Source: Cellulosimicrobium cellulans (lineage in GTDB: Bacteria > Actinomycetota > Actinomycetes > Actinomycetales > Cellulomonadaceae). From it: a stretch of DNA of 64,000 nucleotides. A program made the translations under genes and the position numbers. The notes beneath the pieces are model-generated. The model did no database searches. It had not been told where the DNA came from and saw only the letters and a program-made list of their open reading frames with translations. This document shows positions 15,695-24,387 of this stretch, piece after piece; the first letter of the stretch is position 1, and the number at the start of each line of letters is the position of its first letter. The stretch lies in NCBI RefSeq assembly GCF_007679345.1, contig NZ_VEGH01000013.1, positions 81,545 to 145,544 on the forward strand, in the 5' to 3' direction.

Positions 15695-17596
15695 TCAGTC
15701 CTCGCGGTCCCACGCCGGGGAGATGCCCCGGGCGTACTGGATGTCGTCGTTGCTCACGCCGGCGGCGACCATCGGCCACACCATCGAGTCGCGCGACACC
15801 GTGAAGTCCACGACGACGGGCTGGTCGTCGATCTCCATCGCGCGCTTGATCGTGGCGTCCACGTCCGCGGTGGTCTCGCAGCGCAGGCCGACCGCGCCGT
15901 AGGCGTCGGCGAGCTTCACGAAGTCGGGGACGTGGATGGTGCCGTGGCCGGTGTGCAGGTCGGTGTTCGAGTACCGGGACTCGTAGAACAGCGTCTGCCA
16001 CTGCCGGACCATGCCCAGCGAGGAGTTGTTGATCACCGCGACCTTGATCGGGATCTCGTTGATCGTGCAGGTGGCGAGCTCCTGGTTGGTCATCTGGAAG
16101 CAGCCGTCGCCGTCGATCGCCCACACGGTGCGGTCGGGCTGGCCGACCTTCGCGCCCATCGCCGCGGGCACCGAGAAGCCCATGGTCCCGAGGCCGCCGG
16201 AGTTCAGCCAGGAGTTCGGCCGCTGGTACTTGATGAACTGCGCGGCCCACATCTGGTGCTGGCCGACGCCCGACACGAAGATCGACTCCGGCCCGGACAG
16301 CTCGCCGATCCGGGAGATCACGTGCTGCGGCGCGAGGTGGCCGTCGGTCGGCTCGTCGTAGCCCAGCGGGAACGTCTCCCGCCAGGAGTCGATCTGCTGC
16401 CACCAGGCCTCGAGGTCCGGCTTGCCGTGCTGCACCTGCTCGCGGGCGAGCTCGGGCAGCAGGTCCGCGATGACCTCGCGCAGGTCGCCGACGATCGGCA
16501 CGTCCGCCGCGCGGTTCTTGCCGATCTCCGCGGGGTCGATGTCGGCGTGCACGATCGTGGCGTTCGGCGCGAACGACGACAGCTTGCCGGTCACCCGGTC
16601 GTCGAACCGCGCGCCGAGCGCCACGACCAGGTCGGCCTTCTGCAGCGCGGCGACCGCGGCCACCGTGCCGTGCATGCCGGGCATGCCGAGGTGCTGCGGG
16701 TGCGTGTCGGGCAGCGCGCCGCGGGCCATCAGCGTGGTGACCACGGCGGCGCCGGACTCGTCGACCAGGCGGCGCAGCTCGGCGGACGCACCGGAGCGGA
16801 TCACGCCGCCGCCGACCATCAGCACGGGGCGGCGGGCCGTCGCCAGCAGCCGGGCCGCCTCGCGGATCTGCTTGCCGTGCGGCTTGGTCACCGGGTGGTA
16901 GCCCGGCAGGTCCAGCTGCTGCGGCCAGGTGAAGGTGGTGTCGGTCTGCATGGCCGACTTGGCGATGTCCACGAGCACCGGGCCCGGGCGGCCGGTCGAC
17001 GCGATGTGGAACGCCTCGGCGATCGTCCGCGGGATGTCGTCCGGGTCGGTCACCAGGAAGTTGTGCTTGGTGATCGGCAGCGTGATGCCGACGATGTCGG
17101 CCTCCTGGAACGCGTCCGTGCCGATCAGCGACGCGCCGACCTGGCCCGTGATCGCGACCAGCGGGATCGAGTCCATGTTCGCGTCGGCGATCGGGGTCAC
17201 CAGGTTGGTCGCGCCGGGGCCGGACGTCGCCATCGTGACGCCGACCTTGCCGGTCGCCTGGGCGTAGCCGGTCGCCGCGTGGCCGCCGCCCTGCTCGTGC
17301 CGCACGAGGATGTGCCGGAGCCGGGTGGAGTCCATCAGCGGGTCGTACGTCGGCAGGATCGCGCCGCCGGGGATGCCGAAGACGACCTCGGCGCCGGCCT
17401 CCTCGAGCGAGCGGACGATCGACTTCGCGCCGGTGACCTGCTCGGTGACGACGGGGCGGGGGCGGGCGGCGGGAGCGGCGTCGCGGGCGGCGGTCGGCTC
17501 GGCGAGTCGCGCGGGCTCGCGCGGCTCGGGCGCGCCGGCGGGCGCTGCGGGCGTGGCCGGCCTGCGGGGCGGTGCCGGGTGGGGGCCCTGGACCAT
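15695..17596 (-). CDS. ilvB: Acetolactate synthase catalytic (large) subunit
   Basis: 633 aa from ATG 17596 with AGGAG upstream. After a Pro/Ala-rich tail of about 50 residues, the thiamine diphosphate enzyme begins at [32 protein letters not shown] (with the catalytic Glu later in [15 protein letters not shown]). The Pyr, FAD-binding middle and PP domains are all present; the ThDP motif runs from GDGCFQM to VINN. It condenses two pyruvates, or pyruvate with 2-oxobutyrate, at the first common step of Val/Leu/Ile synthesis. The open frame continues upstream through the leader, but a terminator there and the good ribosome site support this start. Confidence 0.96.
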   Translation of the reverse strand: MVQGPHPAPPRRPATPAAPAGAPEPREPARLAEPTAARDAAPAARPRPVVTEQVTGAKSIVRSLEEAGAEVVFGIPGGAILPTYDPLMDSTRLRHILVRHEQGGGHAATGYAQATGKVGVTMATSGPGATNLVTPIADANMDSIPLVAITGQVGASLIGTDAFQEADIVGITLPITKHNFLVTDPDDIPRTIAEAFHIASTGRPGPVLVDIAKSAMQTDTTFTWPQQLDLPGYHPVTKPHGKQIREAARLLATARRPVLMVGGGVIRSGASAELRRLVDESGAAVVTTLMARGALPDTHPQHLGMPGMHGTVAAVAALQKADLVVALGARFDDRVTGKLSSFAPNATIVHADIDPAEIGKNRAADVPIVGDLREVIADLLPELAREQVQHGKPDLEAWWQQIDSWRETFPLGYDEPTDGHLAPQHVISRIGELSGPESIFVSGVGQHQMWAAQFIKYQRPNSWLNSGGLGTMGFSVPAAMGAKVGQPDRTVWAIDGDGCFQMTNQELATCTINEIPIKVAVINNSSLGMVRQWQTLFYESRYSNTDLHTGHGTIHVPDFVKLADAYGAVGLRCETTADVDATIKRAMEIDDQPVVVDFTVSRDSMVWPMVAAGVSNDDIQYARGISPAWDRED

Positions 17597-17685
17597 CGGT
17601 GTCTCCTGCGTCTGTGCGGGTGGAGCGGTGCTGCTGCGGCGGCCGGGGGCCGCGTGGTGCCGCGCGGTGGGGCTGCGTCGGCACG

Positions 17686-17716
17686 AAAAAACCCCCCGGG
17701 CCCGAGTGCCGGGCGG
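17686..17716 (-). terminator. Attenuator terminator of ilvBNC
   Basis: On the minus strand CCGCCCGG and CCGGGGGG form an 8-bp stem with one mismatch and a 9-base loop, followed by six T (17691-17686). It lies between the leader peptide and ilvB. GCCCG and CGGGC inside the loop region can form a competing hairpin. Confidence 0.8.
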
Positions 17717-17757
17717 ATCGAGGGGTGCGCGCGCTGACGAGCCTTCCGTGCGTGGCT

Positions 17758-17805
17758 CTAGCCGGCGCGCCCGGGAAGTACTACGAGGAGGAGGTTCGTC
17801 CGCAT
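17758..17805 (-). CDS. ilvB leader peptide ([15 protein letters not shown])
   Basis: Fifteen codons from ATG 17805 to TAG 17758, with Leu-Leu-Leu-Val-Val-Leu in a row. It precedes the terminator before ilvB, the arrangement of transcription attenuation seen for ilvB operons in actinobacteria and enterobacteria. No Shine-Dalgarno is visible; the ATG is 8 nt after a -10 hexamer, so the mRNA is probably leaderless. Confidence 0.88.
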   Translation of the reverse strand: MRTNLLLVVLPGRAG

Positions 17806-17813
17806 GCCACAGG

Positions 17814-17842
17814 ACACTACGCCCCGGCCGGTCGGGTGTCAC
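17814..17842 (-). promoter_or_regulatory. Promoter of the ilvBNC operon
   Basis: Minus strand GTGACA (17842-17837), exactly 17 nt, then TAGTGT (17819-17814). The predicted start of transcription is at or a base or two before the leader ATG at 17805. Confidence 0.72.
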
Positions 17843-17964
17843 GCCCGGCCGAGGCCGTCTCACATCGTGGTCCACGGGTCCACCAGGTGATCGGTACCGA
17901 CTCGTGACCCGCCGCGTCCCGCGCCTCCCGCCCGCGCGCGCCCCGCGCTCCTAGCCTCGGTGCC

Positions 17965-18630
17965 ATGACCCGCACCCGCACGTCCGCCCGCCGCCCGCTG
18001 CTCGCGGGCTCCGCCGTCGCGCTGCTCGCCCTGGTCGCCGCGTGCGGCGGCACGGACGACGCACCCACCGGCGACGCGTCCACCACCGCCGCCCCGCCTG
18101 CCACGACCTCCCCCGCGACGACGCCGTCGCCGACCGCCACCGCCACGGGCGACGCGACGGACGCGGACGCCGACGCCGCGGCGCCCGCGTTCCCGGGCGA
18201 CACCGCCGCCGACACCGCCGACGCCTCCGCCGACGCGGCGCTCACCGTCACCGACGTCCGCGTCGGCCACCACGACGGCTACGACCGGGTCGTCTTCGAG
18301 CTCGGCGGCACCGGGACCCCGGGCTGGCGGGTCGAGTACGTGGATGCGGCCGTCGAGGACCCGACGGGCGAGACCGTCGACGTCGCCGGCGACAGCCCGC
18401 TGCAGGTCGTCCTCACCGGCACCGCCTACCCGACCGACACCGGCCTGACCGAGTTCCCGCTGCGGCAGCCGGTCACCGCCGCCGGCACCACCGCGGTCAC
18501 CGAGGCCGTGCTGCTGGGCACCTTCGAGGCGCAGACCCAGGCGTTCGTGGGCGTGACCGGCGAGCCGCGCCCGTTCCGGGCCTACCTGCTCCCCGACCCG
18601 GTGCGGGTGGTGGTCGACGTCCAGCAGTGA
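17965..18630 (+). CDS. AMIN-like domain lipoprotein
   Basis: 221 aa. Lipoprotein signal with basic MTRTRTSARR, hydrophobic stretch and lipobox LVAAC (Cys27), followed by a Thr/Pro/Ala-rich linker to about residue 90. The folded part (LTVTDVRVGHHDGYDRVVFELGGTG, later PVRVVVDVQ at the end) matches the AMIN-like domain of actinobacterial secreted proteins. It should be anchored on the outer face of the membrane; the ligand is unknown. TAGCCT lies 7 nt before the ATG, so a leaderless promoter is likely. Converges on the alpha-glucosidase with a 12-nt gap. Confidence 0.82.
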   Translation: MTRTRTSARRPLLAGSAVALLALVAACGGTDDAPTGDASTTAAPPATTSPATTPSPTATATGDATDADADAAAPAFPGDTAADTADASADAALTVTDVRVGHHDGYDRVVFELGGTGTPGWRVEYVDAAVEDPTGETVDVAGDSPLQVVLTGTAYPTDTGLTEFPLRQPVTAAGTTAVTEAVLLGTFEAQTQAFVGVTGEPRPFRAYLLPDPVRVVVDVQQ

Positions 18631-18642
18631 CGCCGGAGGTGG

Positions 18643-20364
18643 TCAGCGCCGGCGCACCACCCGCGCCTCCCACGGCCGCAGCGTCGTCGGCTCCCCGGCG
18701 TCGGCGTGCGTCCCGAGCACAAGGTCGCCCCAGCCGCCGTCGTCCGCGAGCGGCCAGGCGTCCCCGAGGTCGACGACCCGCTCCTCCCCCGACACGTTGA
18801 CGACGACCAGCAGCGCGTCCCCGTCGAGCTCCCGGGTGTAGGCGTAGACCTGCTCGTCCTCGGGCAGCAGCATCGTGAAGTCGCCGAGCGCGACCACCGG
18901 GTCGGTGTGCCGGAGCTCGATCAGCCGGCGGTGGTGGTGGAACACCGAGTCCGGGTCGGCGCGCTCGGCGGCCGCGTTGACCTCGACGTGGTTCGGGTTC
19001 ACCGCGAGCCACGGGGTGCCCGTCGTGAACCCGGCCTGCGGCGAGTCGTCCCACTGGACGGGCGTGCGCGCGTTGTCCCGGCTCATCGCCGCGAGACCCG
19101 CGAGCAGCTGCTCGTCGGTGGCCGACGCGAGCGTCCGGGCCTGGGCGACGTGGTTGACCGACTCGATGTCCCGGTACTGGTCGAACCGCGTGAAGTGCGC
19201 GTTCGTCATCCCGAGCTCCTCGCCCTGGTAGACGTACGGCGTCCCGCGATGCAGGTGCAGCAGCGTGGCGAGCGCCTTCGCCGACTCCCGGCGGTGCTTC
19301 CCGTCGTCGCCGAACCGGGACACCACCCGCGGCTGGTCGTGGTTGTCCCAGTACAGGCTGTTCCACCCGGTCTCGGCCAGCCCCGCCTGCCAGCGCCCGA
19401 AGGTCGCCTTGAGGTCGGTCAGCCGCAGCGGCTTCGGGTCGAACTTGCCGCCCGGGCCGTGGTCGAGGCCGACGTGCTCGAACTGGAACACCATGTCGAC
19501 CTCGCGCCGGGCCGGGTCGGTGTACTTCCGGGCCTCCTCCAGCGTGACGCCCGGCGTCTCCCCCACGGTGAGCAGCCGGTCGGCGCGGCCCTCGAACACC
19601 TCGCGGTGCATCTCCTGCAGGTACTCGTGCACCCGCGGGCCGTCCGTGTAGTGCGCGCTGCCGTCGCCCCACACCCCGGCGATCACCGGCCCGTCCGGCA
19701 GCGCGGTGTCCTTGGAGATGAGGTTGATGACGTCCATCCGGAAGCCGTCGACCCCGCGGTCCAGCCACCAGCGCATCATCGCGTAGACGGCCTGCCGGAC
19801 CTCCGGGTTCTCCCAGTTGAGGTCCGGCTGCTTCCGGCTGAACAGGTGCAGGTAGTACTCCCCCGACGCCTCGTCCAGCTCCCAGGTCGAGCCGGAGAAG
19901 AACGAGTGCCAGTTGGTCGGCTCCGCGCCGGGCTGCCCCGGCGCCATGCCGGCGCGCGGGGGCCGCCACCAGTACCAGTCGCGCTTCGGGCTGTCCGGGC
20001 CGCTGCGGCTCTCGGTGAACCACGGGTGCTCGTCGGACGTGTGGTTCACCACCAGGTCCATGAGCAGCTTCATGCCCCGCTCGTGCAGCGCGGCGATGAG
20101 CTCGTCCAGGTCCGCGAGCGTGCCGAACGACGGGTCGACGTCCTGGTAGTCGCTGATGTCGTAGCCGTTGTCGTCCTGCGGCGAGCGGTAGATCGGCGAC
20201 AGCCACACCACGTCGACGCCGAGGGCGCTCAGGTGGTCCAGGCGGGAGATGATCCCGCGCAGGTCGCCGACGCCGTCGCCGTCGGAGTCCTGGAACGACC
20301 TGGGGTAGATCTGGTAGACGACGGCTCGGGTCCACCACGGTGCGTCTTCGACGGTCCATGCCAT
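18643..20364 (-). CDS. GH13 alpha-glucosidase (oligo-1,6-glucosidase type)
   Basis: 573 aa from ATG 20364. Conserved GH13 regions in order: DLVVNHTSDEHPWF (103-116), the nucleophile Asp211 in GFRMDVINLISKD, the acid/base Glu269 in LLTVGET, and NHDQPR with Asp343. WWTRAVVYQIYPRSFQDSDGDGVGDL at the start and the GH13 subfamily 23/31-like pattern fit enzymes that cleave alpha-1,4 or alpha-1,6 links of maltose, isomaltose, sucrose or short dextrins. No signal peptide, so cytoplasmic. CAGGGT 6 nt before the ATG suggests leaderless transcription. Specificity cannot be fixed from sequence. Confidence 0.92.
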   Translation of the reverse strand: MAWTVEDAPWWTRAVVYQIYPRSFQDSDGDGVGDLRGIISRLDHLSALGVDVVWLSPIYRSPQDDNGYDISDYQDVDPSFGTLADLDELIAALHERGMKLLMDLVVNHTSDEHPWFTESRSGPDSPKRDWYWWRPPRAGMAPGQPGAEPTNWHSFFSGSTWELDEASGEYYLHLFSRKQPDLNWENPEVRQAVYAMMRWWLDRGVDGFRMDVINLISKDTALPDGPVIAGVWGDGSAHYTDGPRVHEYLQEMHREVFEGRADRLLTVGETPGVTLEEARKYTDPARREVDMVFQFEHVGLDHGPGGKFDPKPLRLTDLKATFGRWQAGLAETGWNSLYWDNHDQPRVVSRFGDDGKHRRESAKALATLLHLHRGTPYVYQGEELGMTNAHFTRFDQYRDIESVNHVAQARTLASATDEQLLAGLAAMSRDNARTPVQWDDSPQAGFTTGTPWLAVNPNHVEVNAAAERADPDSVFHHHRRLIELRHTDPVVALGDFTMLLPEDEQVYAYTRELDGDALLVVVNVSGEERVVDLGDAWPLADDGGWGDLVLGTHADAGEPTTLRPWEARVVRRR

Positions 20365-20405
20365 GCGCCCACCCTGGCATGCGGCGCGGTGGGGCGCAGC
20401 CGACG

Positions 20406-21485
20406 TCAGTCGACGTCGCGGTGCCGGAACATCAGGCCGCCGAGGACCACCAGGACGACCGTCACCACCCCGAGCAGCACCCCGCCGTGCAGCATCGACA
20501 CGCTCCGCTCGGCCGTGCACATCCCGGCCTGCGGGACGCCGTCGAGCGGCGCGCACGGCACCGTGACCCAGTACGTCAGGCCGCCCTCCAGCCAGGCGAG
20601 CAGCGACGAGCGCACCGTCCAGGGGGACAGCGCCGGGTGCAGGCCGGCCAGCACGCCGTCGACGAGCAGCAGCCAGCCGATGCCGACGCCGAGCGCTCCC
20701 GCCGCGCTGCGCAGCAGGAAGCCGAGCGCCGCGCCGACCGCCCCGAGCGCCGCGGCGGCCGCCAGCGCCCGGAGCGCCTGCCACCCGAGGGCGGTCCACC
20801 ACGCGGCGGTGAGCTCGCCGACCGCGTCGTGCACGCTCGCCGCGACCCACGCGCCGCCGACCGTGAGCGCGAGCGCCACCGCCGTCGGCACCAGCACGCC
20901 GGCCGCGGCGACCGTGACCTTGCTCGCGTAGACCCGACCGCGCCGGGGGACGAACGTGAGCCAGGTCCCCAGAGCCCCGGTGCCGATCTCGGCCGTCACG
21001 AACGTGACACCGGACGCGAAGGCGAGCAGGAGCAGGAAGGTCGTCACCCCCGACGCCCAGGTGGGGCCCGAGTCCGCGAGGGTCGGCTGGGGCGGCAGGT
21101 ACGCCTCGAGGCGGGGCTCCTGGTCGTCGCAGCGCCAGTCCGCCCCGGGGTCCGTCTCCTGCGCGAGGGCCTCGCCCTCGCGGCAGTCGGCGACGTACTG
21201 CTCGCCGTTCTCGGCCCAGTCCTCCTGGGCGAAGGCGTACTGCTGCTCCGCCTCCGCGATCGCGCGCTCCGACGGGGGCCGGGCCGCGGCGAACACGCTC
21301 GCGACGACCACGAGCGCCGCGACCACCGCGAGCAGGGCCAGCCACCGGATGGCGGCGCGGTACCGGAACCGGCGGGCCTCGACGCGCACCAGGCCGGCTC
21401 GGGGACGGCGGGCGCCGGCCGGGTCGGCGGCGGGGCCGGCAGAGCGCGCGTCCGGGCGCCGGGCGGTGCCCTGAGCGGCGCTCAT
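20406..21485 (-). CDS. ABC transporter permease, ABC-2 type
   Basis: 359 aa. One membrane helix near residues 46-68 (IRWLALLAVVAALVVVASVFAA), then an extracytoplasmic segment of about 90 residues with two cysteines (VADCREG, DWRCDDQ), then about five more helices ending at GGVLLGVVTVVLVVLGGLMF. This topology fits ABC-2 exporters. The GTG/ATG start overlaps the stop of the ATPase gene (ATGA at 21482-21485), so the two form an exporter. Substrate unknown. Confidence 0.85.
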   Translation of the reverse strand: MSAAQGTARRPDARSAGPAADPAGARRPRAGLVRVEARRFRYRAAIRWLALLAVVAALVVVASVFAAARPPSERAIAEAEQQYAFAQEDWAENGEQYVADCREGEALAQETDPGADWRCDDQEPRLEAYLPPQPTLADSGPTWASGVTTFLLLLAFASGVTFVTAEIGTGALGTWLTFVPRRGRVYASKVTVAAAGVLVPTAVALALTVGGAWVAASVHDAVGELTAAWWTALGWQALRALAAAAALGAVGAALGFLLRSAAGALGVGIGWLLLVDGVLAGLHPALSPWTVRSSLLAWLEGGLTYWVTVPCAPLDGVPQAGMCTAERSVSMLHGGVLLGVVTVVLVVLGGLMFRHRDVD

Positions 21486-22477
21486 GCGCGCACCCGCCGG
21501 CCGTGCGGCGCCGGCCGGCCCTGGTGCGAGGCGGCGGTGCCGTCCTCGCCCGTCCCGGTCAGCGCGAGGAACACCTGCTCCAGGTCGGCGCGACCCGGCG
21601 CGAGCTCGTGCAGGTACAGCCCGCGGTCGGCCAGCGCCCGCGTGATCTCCGCCGGCGCGGCGCCGGCGACGAGCAGCCCGCCCGCGCCGTCGGGCCGCAC
21701 CGCCCAGCCGCGCTCGCCGAGCACCGCCGCGGCCTCCGCCGGACGCTCCACGCCCACGCGGGTCTCCCCCGCGCCTGCCGCGGCCAGCAGGTCCTCGACC
21801 CGGCCGCCCGCGACGAGGCGGCCCTGCGTCACGATCGACACCGTGTCGGCCACCTGCTGCACCTCCGCGAGGATGTGGCTCGACACCAGCACGGTCTTCC
21901 CGGCAGCCGCGAGGTCCCGCATCGTCTGCCGCACCTCGTGGATGCCGGCCGGGTCCAGGCCGTTCGTGGGCTCGTCGAAGATGACCAGCTCGGGGTCCTT
22001 GAGCAGCGTGGACGCGATCGCCAGCCGCTGCTTCATGCCGAGCGAGTAGGTGCGGAACGCGCTCGACGCCCGGTCCGCGAGTCCGACGTCGGCGAGCACC
22101 CGGTCGACCTGGGCGGCGGGTGCCCCGATCGCCGCGGCGAGCAGCTCGAGGTTCCGCCGCCCGGAGAACGCCGGGAAGAACTTCGGCGACTCGACGATCG
22201 CACCGACCCGGGCGACGACCTCGGGCAGCGCCGCGGGGACGGGGCGGTCGAGCACGCGCACGACGCCCGAGTCCGGTCGGATGAGCCCGAGCAGCATCCG
22301 GATCGTCGTCGTCTTGCCCGCCCCGTTCGGACCGAGGAACCCGTGCACGCCGCCGAGCGGCACGTCCAGGTCGAGCCCGCCCACCGCGACGACCTGCCGG
22401 CCCCGGTGCCGGTAGGTCTTCCGCAGGCTGCGGGTGCTCACGGCGGTGGTCCCCGCCGGCGCCGGCTCCGTCGTCAC
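21482..22477 (-). CDS. ABC transporter ATP-binding protein (exporter type)
   Basis: 331 aa, GTG start. Walker A GPNGAGKT near residue 50, Q-loop region, signature YSLGMKQRLAIASTLL, Walker B LVIFDEPTNGLDP and the H-loop SSHILAEV are all intact. The C-terminal 90 residues form the extension typical of CcmA/NatA-like exporter ATPases (ERGWAVRPDGAGGLLV). Pairs with the downstream permease by an ATGA overlap. It may export a drug, lipid or peptide; context gives no clue. Confidence 0.92.
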   Translation of the reverse strand: MTTEPAPAGTTAVSTRSLRKTYRHRGRQVVAVGGLDLDVPLGGVHGFLGPNGAGKTTTIRMLLGLIRPDSGVVRVLDRPVPAALPEVVARVGAIVESPKFFPAFSGRRNLELLAAAIGAPAAQVDRVLADVGLADRASSAFRTYSLGMKQRLAIASTLLKDPELVIFDEPTNGLDPAGIHEVRQTMRDLAAAGKTVLVSSHILAEVQQVADTVSIVTQGRLVAGGRVEDLLAAAGAGETRVGVERPAEAAAVLGERGWAVRPDGAGGLLVAGAAPAEITRALADRGLYLHELAPGRADLEQVFLALTGTGEDGTAASHQGRPAPHGRRVRA

Positions 22478-22568
22478 GCTCGCCCCCCGTCGCGTCGGGG
22501 CACCCGTCCGGTACCCCGACGCGACCCTAGCGGGCGGGCCGGGTCCGGCGGAGGCGTTCGCGCAGATC

Positions 22569-22592
22569 AGGCCCGCCGGCTCCGGCGGGCCT
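22569..22592 (-). terminator. Terminator-like hairpin after ilvD (571-aa form)
   Basis: AGGCCCGCCGG and CCGGCGGGCCT form an 11-bp palindromic stem starting at the last base of the stop codon. There is no U-tract. Confidence 0.55.
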
Positions 22593-24307
22593 CAGATCAG
22601 CACCGCCCCCGTCGACGCCGACTGCACGAGCTTCGCGTACTTGGCGAGCACACCCCGCGTGTACCGCGGGGGCAGCGGCGCCCACCCGACCCGGCGGGCG
22701 GCGAGCTCCTCCTCGGGCACCAGCAGGTCGAGCGTCGCGTTCGCGACGTCCAGCCGGATCCGGTCGCCGTCCCGCACGAACGCGATCGGGCCCGCGTCCA
22801 CGGCCTCGGGCGCGACGTGCCCGACGCACAGGCCCGTGGTGCCCCCGGAGAACCTGCCGTCGGTGAGCAGCAGCACGTCCTTGCCCAGCCCGGCGCCCTT
22901 GATCGCGCCCGTGATCGCCAGCATCTCGCGCATGCCCGGGCCGCCCTTGGGGCCCTCGTACCGGATGACCACGACGTCGCCCGCCTGGATGGTGCCGTCC
23001 TCCAGCGCGTCCAGGGCGGCCCGCTCGCGCTCGAACACCCGGGCGGTGCCCTCGAACACGTCGGTGTCGAAGCCCGCCGACTTCACGACGGCGCCCTCCG
23101 GGGCCAGCGACCCGTCGAGGATCGTGATGCCGCCGGTGTGGTGGATCGGGTTGTCCAGGGCGCGCAGGATCTTGCCGTCCGGGTCGGGCGGGGCGACGTC
23201 GGCGAGGTTCTCCGCGACCGTCTTCCCGGTGACGGTGAGGCAGTCGCCGTGGATCAGGCCCGCGTCCAGCAGCGCCTTCATGATGACCGGGACGCCGCCG
23301 ATGCGGTCGACGTCCGCCATGACGTACCGGCCGAACGGCTTGAGGTCGCCCAGGTGCGGGACCTTCGCGGCGACGCGCTTGAAGTCGTCCAGCGTCAGGT
23401 CGACCTCGGCCTCGTGCGCGATCGCCAGCAGGTGCAGCACCGCGTTGGTCGAGCCGCCGAACGCCATGACCACCGCGATCGCGTTCTCGAACGCCTCCTT
23501 GGTCATGATCTGCCGCGCGGTGATGCCCTTGCGCAGCAGCTCGACGACGGCCTCGCCGGACCGCATCGCGAAGTTGTCCCGGCGGCGGTCCGCGCTCGGC
23601 GGGGCGGCGGAGCCCGGCAGCGACATGCCCATCGCCTCGGCCACCGACGCCATCGTGTTCGCGGTGTACATGCCGCCGCAGGCGCCCTCGCCGGGGCAGA
23701 TGGCGCGCTCGATGCGGTCCAGGTCGCCCTTGCTCATCAGGCCGCGGGCGCACGCGCCGACCGCCTCGAACGCGTCGATCAGCGTGACGTCCTTCTCGGT
23801 GCCGTCCTCGAGCTTCACCCAGCCCGGCATGATCGAGCCCGCGTACAGGAACACGCTCGACAGGTCGAGGCGCGCGGCCGCCATCAGCATGCCCGGGAGC
23901 GACTTGTCGCAGCCGGCCAGCAGCACGGAGCCGTCCAGGCGCTCGGCCTGCATGACGGTCTCGACGCTGTCCGCGATGATGTCGCGGCTCACCAGGGAGA
24001 AGTGCATGCCCTCGTGGCCCATCGAGATGCCGTCCGAGACGGAGATGGTGCCGAACTCCAGCGGGTAGCCGCCGCCGGCGTGCACGCCGCTCTTGACCGC
24101 CTGCGCCAGCCGCTGCAGCGACAGGTTGCAGGGGGTGATCTCGTTCCAGGAGCTCGCGACGCCGATCTGGGGCTTCACCCAGTCCTCGTCGCCGAGCCCG
24201 ACGGCGCGGAGCATGCCGCGCGACGCCGTGGCCTCGATGCCGTCGGTCACCTGCCGGGAGCGCGGCTTGATGTCGATGTCCGGGGTGTTCCCGCCCGTGG
24301 TCGTCAT
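22592..24307 (-). CDS. ilvD: Dihydroxy-acid dehydratase, 571-aa subfamily
   Basis: 571 aa. IlvD/Edd family with the cluster cysteines in [15 protein letters not shown] and [16 protein letters not shown], and the C-terminal [21 protein letters not shown] motif. This is the shorter subfamily that includes plant and mycobacterial-like enzymes, usually carrying a [2Fe-2S] cluster. It dehydrates 2,3-dihydroxy-isovalerate and 2,3-dihydroxy-3-methylvalerate. TAGAGT 6 nt before the ATG suggests its own leaderless promoter, and a hairpin separates it from the second ilvD upstream. Adjacent paralogues of the two types are unusual. Confidence 0.92.
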   Translation of the reverse strand: MTTTGGNTPDIDIKPRSRQVTDGIEATASRGMLRAVGLGDEDWVKPQIGVASSWNEITPCNLSLQRLAQAVKSGVHAGGGYPLEFGTISVSDGISMGHEGMHFSLVSRDIIADSVETVMQAERLDGSVLLAGCDKSLPGMLMAAARLDLSSVFLYAGSIMPGWVKLEDGTEKDVTLIDAFEAVGACARGLMSKGDLDRIERAICPGEGACGGMYTANTMASVAEAMGMSLPGSAAPPSADRRRDNFAMRSGEAVVELLRKGITARQIMTKEAFENAIAVVMAFGGSTNAVLHLLAIAHEAEVDLTLDDFKRVAAKVPHLGDLKPFGRYVMADVDRIGGVPVIMKALLDAGLIHGDCLTVTGKTVAENLADVAPPDPDGKILRALDNPIHHTGGITILDGSLAPEGAVVKSAGFDTDVFEGTARVFERERAALDALEDGTIQAGDVVVIRYEGPKGGPGMREMLAITGAIKGAGLGKDVLLLTDGRFSGGTTGLCVGHVAPEAVDAGPIAFVRDGDRIRLDVANATLDLLVPEEELAARRVGWAPLPPRYTRGVLAKYAKLVQSASTGAVLI

Positions 24308-24330
24308 GAGCAGACTCTAGGCGCGCGAGG

Positions 24331-24365
24331 CGCGGCGCGCCCCTGACGTGCCGGGGCGCGCCGCG
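24331..24365. terminator. Hairpin between the two ilvD genes
   Basis: CGCGGCGCGCCCC and its complement form a perfect 13-bp stem with a 9-base loop. It follows the stop of the upstream ilvD and precedes the promoter of the downstream one, so it likely insulates the two genes. No U-tract. Confidence 0.6.
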
Positions 24366-24387
24366 CGGCGCTCGGGTCGGGCTCGCG

